Source: Struthio camelus
Lineage: Eukaryota; Chordata; Aves; Struthioniformes; Struthionidae
NCBI RefSeq assembly: GCF_040807025.1
Contig: NC_090982.1
Coordinates: 85,189,463 to 85,253,462, forward strand
Direction: 5' to 3'
Length of the DNA stretch: 64,000 bases
Shown here in pieces: positions 23,261 through 36,606 of this stretch. The stretch's first letter is position 1. The number at the start of each line of letters is the position of its first letter. Under the pieces are notes generated by a model. That model ran no database searches. It was not told the DNA's origin and saw nothing but the letters and a program-made list of their open reading frames with translations. Made by a program: the position numbers and the translations under genes.

Positions 23261-26200
23261 GAGTGAAGTTATCTTTGAAATCAACTTGCTCTGCTTTCCT
23301 TGGTCTTCAAACAACGCTGCCCTCCAGCCTGTTGCTTCTGTATTCCCTTAACCTGGGCCTGTTTGTGTCACCAGCTTTTCGCCTGAAACCAAATCATCTG
23401 CATGCTCTTGCTCTGATTACTTGGTCACGGAAAGGTCACATGAATATAAATAATATTCTCCAGTTGTTCTGGGCCTAGTAATCACGCAAAGCCCAGCCAG
23501 CTCTTTAAAGCCAAGAGCAGCAGTGACTGCCATCGGAACTTAGGTTTTCAAGTTCATCTAACATCAGGCTTACTTTGCCAGCACGTAATCATTTCAGGAA
23601 ATTCTGGACTTTTTGCCTTCTTGTTTACGCACATATTCAACCCGGACTGAAGGGAGCCTCAGGTCCTAATGAAGCACAAATCTCTCGCTCCAGCACTGCA
23701 GAAATCCAGACTGGGCTCCAGCTCGTGGTCTCCAGCAGACTTTTTCTGAAAACCAAATCCAGTTTGGGGGATTTTTAATTAAATTCAAATTTAAACTTGG
23801 ATTCTAGAGTTAGCCAATGGATCGGGCATTAACTTCCTCCTCCAGCTGGCTTCTTTGTTCAGCAAGTATTTCCCTTTCCGGTGGTGAAATTCAGCCTCGA
23901 CGAATAGCCCAAATTACAGAATCCTAGGCTAATATTTCAACAACAGCTTGTGATACGGCTAAACTGAGGCAAATTTGACCTTTCGTTTCAGCAAGTTAGC
24001 TTTCCACCAACTTCCACCCTTTTTGGAACGAATCAGTGCCTGGTTACAAACTGGCCACCCCTTGTGTTCCTGCTGAACCCAGACACTCACCTCATCTGAC
24101 CTGTCCACCCAGGGATACCTTCTGGATGTGAGAAAAGCCTGGTTTCCTCACTCCTGCATATCGGCCAGGTCACATTTCAACCAGGAAGAGAGGCCACGGG
24201 CATCCGCCAGCAGGAACAACATATCTAATACTGCCACTTCAGCAGGAGGTTGCCTCCAGTCCCAGGCTCCATCAGGGGTTTCCTCAAATACCTTTGAGCA
24301 ACCAGGACAGGCAGCACATCCTTGGAGAAATCTATCCAAATCTGTCTGCCTAGAAATCACATCCAGACACTTCTCATCTAAGCCCAACTCCTTCATCTAA
24401 AAGCAAAGGGCTGCCCATAGTTCAGCAGGCGGCAAGGCACAACTCTTGCCTATCAGGGATTTCTTTTAATGCTTGTCTCTGCACAGCAGAAACAAATGCG
24501 ATTTCTCCCAATCCCCTCTAGATAGTTAGAGCAGAGCTAATTTTCCTGTCTAGAGGGAAGTTTGGGAAATCCCACAGTTTTTTCCTGGAGAAAACCTTCT
24601 TTGGAAACGACTCTTCCCAGACCTTCCCCGGGAAGCGCCGCAGCAGCACCGGAGCGCAGCAGCCTGCTGGTGGCAGCATTCACCCGCTGGGCGCGGAGCA
24701 GCAGCGCCGAGGTCGCCCTCCCGAAACCGCCACCAGGCCTGGGCTATTACTAAAATCTGGTTCTTTGAAGTAAGATGGTTTCATGTATCTGTTATTTTGG
24801 ACAATAAGAGAAAGGGAGCATCCTCAAGCCCGACCAGCGGGCACCTGATTAAGGGATGCTTTTTGCGGTGCTGTAACGACGCTGCTGGGCGCAGCTCTTG
24901 TCCTGCGGTGCACAACGGCACGACAGCAGACGGTGTCAGTGCGGGCTGTCGTCCCCTCAACCCTCGTGGGAACGATGCCGCTGCACTGCTCGGGATCTAC
25001 GTGGTGCAAGGGGAGAGAAAAGTTACCTTAAGCAAAGCCAGCTTGAAAGATCATTCCGTGCTCCCTCCCGCCCTCCTTTTCCTTCATCTCCCCACTTCTT
25101 GCCACAACATCTGCTTGCTTGGTGCCCGATATGCCATGAGGTCCCAGCGGCAACGCTGACCATTGCAGACGTGCAGCAGACTTCTCCATTCACAGGTAAT
25201 TAAAAAAAAAGTAGCTACGGGTATAACAGCAAAAGGTAATTAATAAGTTTAGAAGTTAAATCGAGGGTCAAGCACTCTCTTACCACCTTCACCCACCACA
25301 GGCCACTGGCCGAGCAGAGACAGGGTCGGAGCAGAGCGAAGCTGTGAGCTGGTCAGCGTGCGGGCGAGATGCGGGAGCAGAGCAGAGGGAAGCAGCACGC
25401 AGCTGCAGCCCTTGCTCTGCAGTGACACCGCGCAATACGTAGGATCCTGAGCTCTCGCTTTGGGGTTCAGGTGAGAACAGGAACGTGCCCCGGCTGCAAC
25501 AAACCACAGAGGACCCGCGATCGCCCCTGGATGGACATTGCCCTGCTGGAGCAAAGCAGATGTGCTTACTACTCTGTGCCTCAGTTTCCCCACATGGACA
25601 TGCTTTGTGCTCTGCACAAAAACCAGAAGGCAACTTTGCCTTTCCAACTTCGGAGCATAAAACCTTATTGTTAATAGAGGTCTTTACTGAAGCTGCAGGA
25701 TTTTTTCAAATAAAGATGAACATCTCAGGGGCTTTCGATGCAGGAGCCATCGTCTCAGCAAGCAGCACGTACGTGACAGCCAGGCGCTGGGGCATTGCCG
25801 AGTCCCAGCTCTTGCCAGCACGCGGGAACACCAAACCCTCACTCTAGAAGAAACCTCTTCCCAGCCAGGGATAGACCCTCAGGAAGGACACAGGCAGTAA
25901 ATGCTCCAGGACCAGGAGGCTCCTTATTTAAGAAACCCTCTAAGCGTGCCAGGTGGGTTGGGCAGCTGGGTGGCCCCATCCTCGCCCTCTCCATTCCTCG
26001 TCCTCTGCTGCCATCAGGTGGATGTTTGATTTTATTCTGGTGAAAGCTGCAACATTCCCGGGTATTTTCCCCTTTTCTGCTGGTTTTAGCCATCTCACAT
26101 GTGGCAACCAGATTCCCCAGGCTTCAGTCCCTTTGGTCACTCAGGTACATTTTCTATAGGAGCCCAGAAAGAGCATTAAGATACCCCGGGTGTAGGGGAC

Positions 26201-27480
26201 AGGAGGGATGCTGGCTCTCTGATCCTTATGGCAAAGATCGCGTCCAGGCTGAAAGCTGCCGCAGACGAGGACTGTTCCTATGTAATACCACAAATACACC
26301 TTTTCAGCACTGTGTCCTCCCAGACGACTTGAGAATTGCTGCAAACTGTAGCATTTGCAAACAGGTTTTGGCATGGTTTTGCACTTACCATGAAAAGCAG
26401 GAGCTAATTTAAGAGGTGAAAAACACTTCTTTTCTGTGCAGCAGCAGCTACTGAAAGCCATGAGTATTATCTCACACCCCATTTGCAAAGCAAAACTTTG
26501 GGAACTTGATGGAGGAGTCAGTCCAGCTGATCCTTACCTTTCTCGTACCCTGAACGCTGCCAAGATGCTTGCAATAAGCTGTGCAGTGTCTTTTTCCTAT
26601 AATAGAGGCCAAAGTGTTGCTTTTGTGCAGTAATTAGAGATAACGATTCCAAGTTGTTAGCTAACCTCACAGGGCTTCACAAAACTAGCTCTAGATACAG
26701 TGTTTTCTCACCACGGCTGATCACCCACCCCATTGCTGTATTTTTACCATCTCTGAGCTTTTCTTCCCATCTTACTTGAAAGAGGTGCTGGGGAGGGGAA
26801 GTAGCCGTGGCACAGGAGCCAGCCCCAAGAGGCAGCACCACTTCTCGGTGCACCAAGTCTGCTGTCGCCTTTGGGTTTTCCTGTTTGAGCACCACCTTGG
26901 TCTTGCCTTGCTATCGTGCTGGCGTGACGGCTGCACACGCTCTGGACCAACTGCAGGTCATGCCAAACTTTTGCAAACAAAACACCACGGGAAAGGAGAA
27001 AAATGCAGGTATTAAGCATGATTTGCAACAAGGATATTCCACCGAGGCATCGCTGCTCCGTTCTTCAGCCTCTGCTGCTGGCCCTTTTGGAGAGAGGATG
27101 ATGAGATAAAAACAGCCCTTTGGCCTGATGCCCTGCAACCGTTCTTGCGCTGGTCACAGGAGGTGACATTCAGTGCAACAGAGGACAGCACCCAGAATCA
27201 GCTTTCAAGAGGGTGGAGCTCAGGCCTGGCAAAATCAGTACTGGTGAAGTGGTTTAGGAAGGCAACTAAAGGCATGCTAGAGCCCCATGCGGCACGTGGT
27301 GAAGGGACGGGAGAGAGAAAGGGAGAGGCAGTCGTGCAAGCCAGCTCTGAATTTTGGGGTGTGCAACATGCTGGGGGCTGGCAGTCCTCCCGGGGCTCCT
27401 ACTTTTCCCCTGCCCCTACCGTAAATAGGGTGCTCAGGCATTGACAAAGGACTATCAGCAGAAAGCAAGGTTAAAAAAGC
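23260..27480. other. Intergenic DNA, G+C-moderate
   Basis: A CpG-rich patch occurs at 24620-24735 (about 14 CpG). The many overlapping frames of 80-130 codons on both strands have no domain, and none stands out over its opposite-strand partner. A possible MIR fragment lies at 25570. Confidence 0.6.
25570..25602 (+). repeat. Possible MIR core fragment
   Basis: The words 'ctctgtgcctcagtttcccc' and 'acatgga' resemble the MIR 3' core in sense orientation. Only about 30 bases match, so chance or another SINE cannot be excluded. Confidence 0.3.
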
Positions 27481-28030
27481 AATAATTCAGCCAGTTAACT
27501 GCCATCATTGTTCCTTCCTATCTCTGCATTCTTGATAAACAAATTCATAACAAGATTTTACTGCTCCATTCCCCGGAGCGGTCTATCAGCCCGTCGCTCA
27601 ACGTGCACTGCCAGTTGAAGCCAAGCTCCCACAATACAATATCCCTTAATATGATCTCCTTTGCATTCGCTATGATGTAATTATGCTAATTAGCCAGCCT
27701 GCTTTGATATCCTCATATTTTCCAGGAGGTTTATGATCAAACCTGTTCCTTTAATTTACTTCCAGTGCCATCGGAGCCAGCATATTTTTATGTGCTGCAC
27801 CACACATACGTTCCTCTGCGGGCTGTTACGGCTTGCGAAGGCCATAGGGGAGCTTAGACATAACTTTGTCCCGGCTGACAAGAATTTTAAAAATCACCGC
27901 TCCTAACTAGCATTTAGTCATGTTTGATGGCTTCTCCCATCTATAACATTACGCCGCTAATGCCCGTGCATTTCAAGGTTTCATCTTTTCGCACTGCAGT
28001 AAATTTCCCAGGAAACCTTCACATATTTAC
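27480..28030. promoter_or_regulatory. Enhancer-like, probably conserved non-coding element
   Basis: The region has no repeat and no long frame but is dense in developmental transcription-factor words. At 27660-27695 'tttgcattc' is followed by 'gtaattatgctaattagcc', combining POU-octamer-like and homeodomain cores. There are also CTTTGATAT (27702), TTTATGATC, and CATCATTGTTCC (SOX-like, near 27502). Such uniform texture over 500 bases suggests constraint. No target gene can be named from the sequence. Confidence 0.5.
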
Positions 28031-31000
28031 CCTTCTACTTGCAACGAAAGCATGTTAGATTAACATTTATCTGTGGAAAGGAGGGGGGGGGGGGGAAAAA
28101 AAGAGAAAAGACGTTTTGGAGGCCAGGTCCTCGTCGCAGTCAGTATGAAACTGAGGCAGTGTCCGTGACTAAGAAGCTGGCCCTTCGATGTCTGGAATTA
28201 ATTGCTTTAAGTAATACATATGAAAAATATCATCCGACACAAAAATCTCATTACCTTGCCAACAGCCTGCAATACAGTGTGGTTCAAGCCATACCAGAGT
28301 GGATGATAGAAAATCCTTCTCTTGCGAAGAGTATTAGCTTACTTAAGAATAGTTCCTTTCATGTTTATAAAGTTGCAGTGCGAACGCGCCATGGAATATG
28401 GACTTCATTAGCTTTTTCATTTCAAGTTCTGCTGTGTGCTTTCTTTAAAAAAAAAAAAATCTGAATTTTCATGGCTTGGGGCTACCACAATTTTTTCTTC
28501 ACATTAAATAAGATTTAAATACCAAGAACAGTTGGCCGAAGTCATACTAAATAACCAAACATGACCCAGCTCCCCTTTTTATAGGCAGTTCTCGTGTGTG
28601 CATCGCTTCCATGCATTCCCCGTATGTGAGGAGAAATAGCGGTGGCCTTTAGTGCTTTGTATCTTGAAAACATTTTCACAAACTATTTCCTGTTTCTTCT
28701 CCCAGTTACCACTTGGTGGAATTGCCTCATGTCTTTACACAAGCAGATGAAGTGACATGCTTTGTAATATTTCATAGAGCTATATGCATCGTTAGAGCGT
28801 CTTTGGCATCGCATGGGGTTTGTCTCCCAAACTTTGGGCCACCTGGGCAAAAGCCACTCTTCCAGTTTCTTCTAAATACAGAAATACCACTCCAGAGGAC
28901 CCCCTGAGAAGGAAAGTAGTGGGGAAACGGTTAACCTGCCTGCTCTCTGTACCCTTGTTTCTCACCCATGCTGAATCTTATCTTCAAGTGACAATCTGCT
29001 CCTAATCCAAGCCATTTCCCTATGCCATTAATTCAAACAGCAGAGAGTCGGTCCTTCACGCAGACATCAACTGTGGAAGTGCTCAACCCAATGCTGCACC
29101 CACGCTCAAAAGTGTTGGAGATGCTACCCTGCTCTGAGAAGATATGGAAGACTACCCAGGCTGCCACAGGACAGATGCAAGAGAAGGGAGCACCACTGCT
29201 CCTTCGCCTCCAACATGAGAAACCTGACAGCAGCAAGTGGGGGCACCTCAGTGATATCATGGCAACTCTCAGTACAACCTACTGGCCTTAGCTTGGAATT
29301 GCCTATTCTCATCTTTAAGCAACTGTTGCAAACAGCCTAGCAGAAAGTCTTTCAAAGGGGAGGACTTTCCCGACGTCAAGGCTCTTTTTCACACCCTTTG
29401 AGGTGGAAGGCTTAGGAGAGAAAGTCAGATTAATCTCTTGGCCGAATCACACACTGTCTTAGGGAAAAATGTGGATGAGTCTGAAGGAAGACTTTTGAAA
29501 ACCGAGCTGTATCAGACATAAGGAGTCATGTCTCTTCTCTCCTCCCACCACAGGCTAAGAAAGCAGATGAAGGAAACAGATGCCCAGTCCACGAGCAGGC
29601 AGAGGGACAAAACGGATCTCGGTAGAATCGAGGGAGAAACCCAGACCCCCGGCTCCATGGAGTATCCCAGAATAGTAAAAATCTGTAACACAAAGAAGGA
29701 AAGATTCGATTAGCTACTCCTAGGAGACCCCTCTCCACTACTTCTGACCTCTCTCACAACAGAGGAAGAAGAGTTTGTGAGCAAGGAGATCTATAGAGCA
29801 CCCGAGCTATGAGGAGCAGCATTTTAGAGTTGCAGTGAGTCAAGTGGGCCAATCTCTGCCTCAGCAGGTAAGGGGAAACCCAAAGGGATTTCAGAGACCT
29901 CAACGGTTTTTACCGGACTGATAACGAAAACTGTCTCCACCCTGCTCCAGTGAGCAGAATCATTGGAGCTTATTGAAAGCTCCAGAGAGAAAGAGTGAAG
30001 CTCAGGAGAGCACTTCTAAGAGCGTTCAGCAACGCAATCTGAAATCATCTGAGGAAGAGGCTGGGCGCTAACCTACTCAAAAGCAGAAGTATCAGCTTTT
30101 CCCGGTCACACGGGAAATAAGCAAGTTAGGTTTATTTACACTGGGCTAACATGTCCTTGAAATAATTTCAGAATAGATCTCCTACCTGGGGGAAAAGGCA
30201 AAACTCCACTCAGCTCACTTCCTAGAGCGTTCAAGGGCAATCAGGAGGGGAGCTGCTGAGACAAGCAGATCCTGTTGTCTTTGCACCAGACCCACAGGGT
30301 AATCGGAACTGCCTGACAGAGGAAAAGGTAATCTTTTTGATATAGCAAACAGTGGCTGACAGACCAGAAAGCTTCGCATGAATGCCTTTTAAAATAATCC
30401 AGAGCTTTAGGGCATGAAAGTGAAATTCCTATTTCTACCAAGGCTATACCAAGACTAGCGAAGTTGCCTTATATGAGCTACTCCAGTCAAAAGAGATGTG
30501 CTTACTAACGCTACCCTGGGGAGAGACAGGCGTTGCCTTCCAACAACCGAAGTAATCTTGCCACAGCATGAAGGTTGACCAGGCTGCTGTGGGAAAGTCT
30601 AGCAGCAAAGTAGAGAGAGCGCAGCTCTATCTGGGAGCTCCTGAAGCAATGCTTATATAGGAAACCTCCTGTGAAGAACAAAGGCCAAGTGCCCAAGAGG
30701 GATAGACACCATTTGACCAGGGTAGTCGACTGGGACGGCAACTGCAGAAGGAAGTTCAGCATAGTGGAAACCCTGCCTATAGGAAGTCAAGGTCATCTTG
30801 CCAAGGAGTCACAAGGTGCTTTAAACACACCCCAGGCTCACAATAATACATGACTCAGCCTTTGCACATTAATCCTAGATGAACATACAAAAGCCAGGCT
30901 GTGTTCAGACACTGAGTAACCTCATTTCTTAGAAAGGTCCTTATTACTTAAATGAAAAGCAACCCTCTATATTAATATAAACAGCAACTCTCTGGCTCTG

Positions 31001-32525
31001 AGAATCTGCAGGAAGATCAAAACGGAAGGATCTTGAATAGGATATGATCCTCCCTGAGAAGGAAGCTGAGGTTTCAGCAAGACTCTCCTGTTTATTAATA
31101 AAGATAGGCATCCTGAGTATCAGCCGTTATGAAGCAGCCCCTCTTCAGAACGGCCAAAATAATGCTCATTATTAATGCCATTTGAACTTGGCCTTGTTCC
31201 GCTCTGTCCATTTCCACTTTCACCGGGATCGATAGTCGTTGCAAGAGAACAGGAACTGCATTCAGTGAAAGCCTCATATCTGCTTTAGGTAGGTTATTGT
31301 GAGAAAGGAGAAAGTGGTAACAAGGCAGACTAGACTGTGTCCCAGTTCAGTACCCAAACAGCTGATGTTGGTCAATGCCAAGCTGCTAGGAGACATGCCA
31401 ACCAGATCTTGGAGTTTGTACTGGCTTCCCAGGCAAGGGTTTTACTGGTGGCCTCTATCCTTTGCAAAATTTTAACTGCAGCTTCTTCCTTGTAACAGGT
31501 GCCCAAGAATCTCCCTGTGAAGGAATTTCACCAGTCCAGCATCACAGAGACCTGCCTCGCTCTAAACAAACCAAAGGATGGGAACTTGGCACCTACCCAA
31601 GTCCACAAGGTTTGCTTCCCCAAACAACATAATAATGAGGCTGGAGAATTAAGGGACGAAATAGCATAGGCACTTTTTTGGAAGAGAAAGCAGGCCTGCT
31701 GTCAGGAGGTAAAGGGTTTCAGATTGCCCTGAAATCAAACAACAGTTCTGAGAAACGCTTGCATCCAAATAGAAGTTATTGTGCTGTATATAACAACAGC
31801 TAGGGGAATTTTAGAATGAATGCCCACCCTATGGAGAAGGAATCAAACTACTTTCGTATCATATGGGAAAGGAAAATTCAAAGCGAGAAATATTCTGCAG
31901 AAGACTTGTCAGAAAAATTAAATTTTGAAAGAGCTGGAGACACAGAGCGACATAAGCTCAGGGAGGTTGCTTGGCTGGAACGATGACCAAGGGACCAACT
32001 CATCTGCTTTGTTTTTATTCAGCAGTCCCATGCAATCCACACATTTCCATGCAACAATTTAACTCTGTCAGAAGTGCATAGATTTTTTTTGTTTAATCTG
32101 ATGCTGGCAAAATTCTGTGGCCTCTTTTGCACAGATCAGACTAACTCTATCATCTGGCACTACTCAAAAGCTTTTCTGATATTTTAAGTCCCTTAAAATG
32201 TTCTGATTAACAAAGGTCTTTTTTTTTTTTTTTTTCTTCCAAGGGAAAAATCGTATCTTCAAAAATGATTCTTCCCGATTTCAGCTGGTCAGGAGGCCAA
32301 CCCCAGCCTGAGTTACAGCCCGGTCACAGTACCACCATCACTGCCTCATTACCTAAGGACAAGAGAGTCACCCTCATGAGTCCCATTGGATCGAAACCAA
32401 ACCAACACCACAGGCGAAAGGAAGAGCACCAGGCTGCAATACGTATATCCGTTGTCCTATAAGTCACTTCAAACTTTCCGTGACTCAGAGCTATGGGCTG
32501 CCAGTGGTGGTACCCCGTCAAAAAA
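28030..32525. other. AT-rich intergenic DNA
   Basis: The stretch contains the G13 run and a T17 run (32219-32235). The 141-codon plus frame at 28039-28464 starts in the G-run and ends in an A-run and has no known domain. Nothing else is recognised. Confidence 0.65.
28083..28095 (+). repeat. G13 homopolymer
   Basis: A run of 13 G followed directly by seven A. Such runs are often miscounted by sequencing, so the length is uncertain. Confidence 0.85.
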
Positions 32526-32640
32526 AGCCTTGTGGCTCAGTGAAATAAGCCTGAGGCTGGAAGGCAGGAAGATGTGGGTTTTAGTCCTGGCTCTGCTGCT
32601 GCCTCATCAGGTAGCAGGGACCAAGAAATAACCCATGAGC
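32525..32640 (+). repeat. MIR-like (CORE) SINE
   Basis: The order of blocks fits MIR: 'tggctcagtgaaataagc', 'gaggctggaaggcaggaaga', then the B-box-like 'tgtgggttttagtcctggc' and 'tctgctgctgcctcatcag'. Such tRNA-derived SINEs predate the bird-mammal split. The 3' part is too diverged to delimit. Confidence 0.75.
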
Positions 32641-33589
32641 TTAAACTTTTAATTAAAAGTATGTAGTGTTGACACACATAAGGTGTGCCTGAGGACTCCA
32701 GCAAAATAAGGGCATAAAATACTATCCACTGACTGTACTTACCCACTTTCCATCTCTACGCACATACATTCATCATACCCTGACTCTGTCTGCCTTGGCC
32801 CTCCGCCTTAACCGATCATTTTCCCCCTACTCCTCCACAGTGGCAGAAGTTTGATGCCCATGCTGAGAACCTGATGCTTCTGCTGTATAAAACAACTCCT
32901 AAAAGTACCTCTTAAGGGAGCTGAGAAGAGAGCCGTCTCACACTTTTTCTTTTAAAAAAAACTTCTGAAATTACAGTCATGTTATCTCTATCATGCTGAT
33001 GTAAGTAGTAGTACATCCCTTTTAATCTTCACTTTTAATTAGCTCTTTTCCGTAGGAAACAGCCACTAAGGGATTTGGCTTATGATAGACTTCATACTGC
33101 CTTGACCACATGGATAGTGAGGACACAAAATATACAAAAGATCCCAAACTGCTCTGTGAAAGGCTAGGCCGGTCATCAACACTGGCTAGACTATGTGACA
33201 TTCAAGAGCATCAGAGGAGGAAGAACAGCTCACACTCACCTAGAAAGGCAGAGCTTAGACATCATTAGGTTTGGCATTAGCTTGATCACTGCTGGCGAGA
33301 AGTCTCATAGCCGCACATCCATGCCTGCATAGCATCCAATAGATGAATCTGTTTGAACTGGGACAGCCACTTAAACATCCCATGACCTGGAAAAAGTCCA
33401 CCAATTTCTCCCTGCTCCCCTGTTGTTGTAATTTAGCCACACGTCTTCTCAGATGTCTTTTCAATGATTGGGCCTAATAGCAAAGAGATACGAATGCATT
33501 TCAATACCAAGCTAACTCATTAAGCTGGCTTTTGACAGGGCCCTAGCAAGTTTAGCCTACGAGGCAGACTGGAGCTGTTGAAGCCAACC

Positions 33590-33760
33590 ACAAAGAAATC
33601 AGTTAATCCATTGCCATCTGTCTTTATTTTGTTGGCCGTAACAGTCACAACGTTAGCAATTAGCGTGGCCAGGGCTACCTACTGCAGGACTCATTAACAG
33701 CTTTATAGTGCTGCATGCACACAAGTCTTCTGACAGTGCCAGACACCAAGGGCAGAAGCA
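33590..33760. promoter_or_regulatory. Possible conserved non-coding element
   Basis: Words such as 'gccatctgtctttattttgt', 'acgttagcaattagcgtgg' and 'gactcattaacagc' are packed in about 170 bases of unique sequence. The evidence is texture only. Confidence 0.3.
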
Positions 33761-34029
33761 TCTTTGCTCACCCGAGGTGAGAGATTCAATTACCAAAATC
33801 CTGCTCTTTCTACCAACATAATGATAAAATTATTCTTCCCGCAACTCTAAACGCCTCAACAACCAGAACATGTCCAGGGAAAGCCCTGGGTACAAACACA
33901 AACAACTTGCTCCCACAACTTAGAGCTGCCTTTTTGTTCCACAAAGTCACGGATGATGCTTAAAGGTTTTGACTCCACACACTGTCCACTGATGTGTAAA
34001 TGGGACGCAGATCTGCTGACAGCAGGTAG

Positions 34030-34125
34030 GGCTCAGAGACAACTCACCAATTGGGGTCATTATCACGTAATTATGGTGTTATTACAGCAGCTGAAAAACA
34101 CCATTAGTCTCTGATTTCAACTGGA
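34030..34125. promoter_or_regulatory. Possible regulatory element with an imperfect palindrome
   Basis: Homeodomain words ('cattatcacgtaattatgg') run into an imperfect inverted repeat. ATGGTGTT (34073-34080) and AACACCAT (34097-34104) flank a CAGCTG E-box (34088-34093). TAAT/ATTA words extend both arms. Confidence 0.35.
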
Positions 34126-36550
34126 TGACAAGGAATAAGGTCCCTGCAGGGTGCATGTGTACACAGAGATGAGAAACCGCACAGCTGAGCCTTAGCCTGT
34201 GCCTTTGGGATGGTACCAAGACCAGAACTACCTTCCCAGATGCAGCTAGTTCATTTCTCACATCACATAAAATTAGTAATTAAACTGATGGCTTACCTGT
34301 TTTAAAGGCTCATCACTGAAGACAGGATACTTTTGTTATGCCGTTTGTTAGCCAAATGAATCTACATGAAACGATGTATGCTGACACATACAAAATCAAT
34401 TGTAAAAATACAATAGATATTTGCTGATCAATTGTTCTGCACGTAACACTTCGTATTAAGTCTCCTCAAGTTTAACTAAGTTTACACAAGTTAACCAAGG
34501 CTTTGGACCATCAAGCAGGCAAGTTTCAACCCAGTACTCTCAGTTAAAATGCAGTTTAGCAATTTAGACTGTTAGTTAGACACTAGCTCCTTTGCCTTAC
34601 TCCCTTTTTACCAGGCAGACAACTTTGAAGCTGTTTTTCCCTCCCCCCCCTGATATGACTTCCTATTATTGGCACAGGAACATTTTAATATTCTCATGTA
34701 ACATTCTACACAGGGACCTCTTGATCCACGTAGTGTTTTCTACACCTTTAACAAGCATGGCTGCTATTTGTCATGCAATAATCCAATAATTTTGGATTTA
34801 AACAATTTTTAGAATGAAATCAGCATGCAAAAGTCGTCCTGCGGAGATTCAGTAAGTCAGACCCCTCCTGCCAAGTCCCTAAAAAATAAAATATTGTCTT
34901 TACAGGATGAGATGTCCGATTTGCTGATGAGCACTTTAACACTCCTAAGATCTATTTGAGCATTCTCATTTAAAAAAAAAAAAAAAAAGGCAAAATTCTC
35001 TTCTCCAGAATCAAAATTCATACAAAATTCATACAGATAACATAACCAAACCTCTTCCCACAGAGTCCTTTTAGGACTGCTTCTCCCTATGGACAGGTAA
35101 CAGCCCCTTCTTTGCAGTGCCAGGCTGCAGCACAAGCTGTGCCAGTTCTTCAGTCTTTAGCTCACGTTGCTTCTAAAGGGACTATGCTGCGCCTTAGCTT
35201 TGACATTGAGATGCAAAACTAGACTTGTGCTCCCATTAGCCCTAAATCTATTAAATATTGTCCTGTGCTCCAACCCCCTTTTCAGTCCTGTAACAAAAGA
35301 AAAGATAGGTTTGTGAACTTTATTAGCAGATGCACGTTAAAAGCGCTCAGATACTGGTAAGGGTGTTCTTTTTAATGACTTGAGTATCACTGCTGAAGTT
35401 GAGCATCAGACCCTCCCATTTTTTCAGCTCCACCACTTGCTCTGTTCTATTAAAACTGTAGCATTTCTCAATCGTGGCTCTTTGCCCGTTTTAACTTCTT
35501 ACACAGCACAAACCTCAAAGTCTGAGCACGTTATGAAGATATTTTCCCTCACATCAGTACTAACATCAGCCTTGCTAATAACTGTGGTTTTGACTCCCAT
35601 TGGATTATCAGACTCCTGAAACTATAAAAGAAAAAATAGCATACTTATCTAGAAAGAAACTATTGTTCCTAAGTTAGTGTTATCTTTCCAAGATTAACTG
35701 CAAAAAGAGGAGGGAGGGTTTATGTTGGTGTATACACGTACAGCTCAGTGCTGCACATACGTCTCTTCCGCAGCCTGGGCTCTGTTAGGTATGTTCAATC
35801 AAGGGTGGATGCCCTTCTGAGCAACCACAGCCCTTCCCAGCTCAAAGGCCCTCAACTTCTTGGACTCATAACCTCAAACTCCTCCTCTTCCCCTCAGACT
35901 GTTAGTGGCACATCCCAGCCCCTCTTTTCCATCAGTCTCCTCACATCTCAAACTATTTTCTCTCTTCTTTACCAACTCACAGCCACGCCTCTTCACTTCT
36001 TCCAGACTCCCCTTACCCCAGCCTGCCTCAGCACGCTACAGTCCTCTCCCACCTGAGGCTGCTTAGCTCCTCAGATGCACGACAGTCCTCATCCAAAGTA
36101 ACAATTTCATTTGCTCCCCACTACAAATCCTGTCATTTCTGGATTAGCAATGTCAATGCCACTTGCTGTTCAACAGATCACTTGCAGAAATACACAGCAA
36201 CTAATTCTAAAGTCATTTCTGCACTGTTAAGACAATAGCCCAGCTAGTGGACGTTCATTCAACCCCGGGGACTATGCTGAGCTCTTACCTATCTATTCTG
36301 GCAGAGGGGACAAACCTGAGCTTCATCTGCCCTTGCCAGCTCTGGAACCAAGTATGTGATGAAGCACAGTACAGACAAACAACACAACTCACACAGCTGC
36401 ATACAACTCAGCTTAGGTCCAGAAGAAACAGTGCCTCTTTCATTAGGAGCTGTGCCTCAGCTAACATCTCCTCTGACTGTAGTCCTTCTCCATGAGGCCT
36501 TACTCAAATTTCCACCATCTCAGGAATCTCCACACTGCTGCTGTTTCGTG

Positions 36551-36606
36551 GCATGATACATTTTGCTCTTCTCCGGGGGCATGATACATTTTGCTCTTCT
36601 CCGGGC
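36551..36606 (+). repeat. 28-bp tandem duplication
   Basis: Two copies of a 28-base unit beginning 'gcatgatacattttgctctt' stand head to tail (36551-36578 and 36579-36606) and differ only in the final base. The near-identity implies a recent duplication. Confidence 0.95.

Noticed and set aside
28039-28464. 141-codon plus-strand frame
   Set aside because: It runs from a G homopolymer (poly-Gly) to an A homopolymer (poly-Lys), has no known domain, and a one-base change in the G run would remove the frame.
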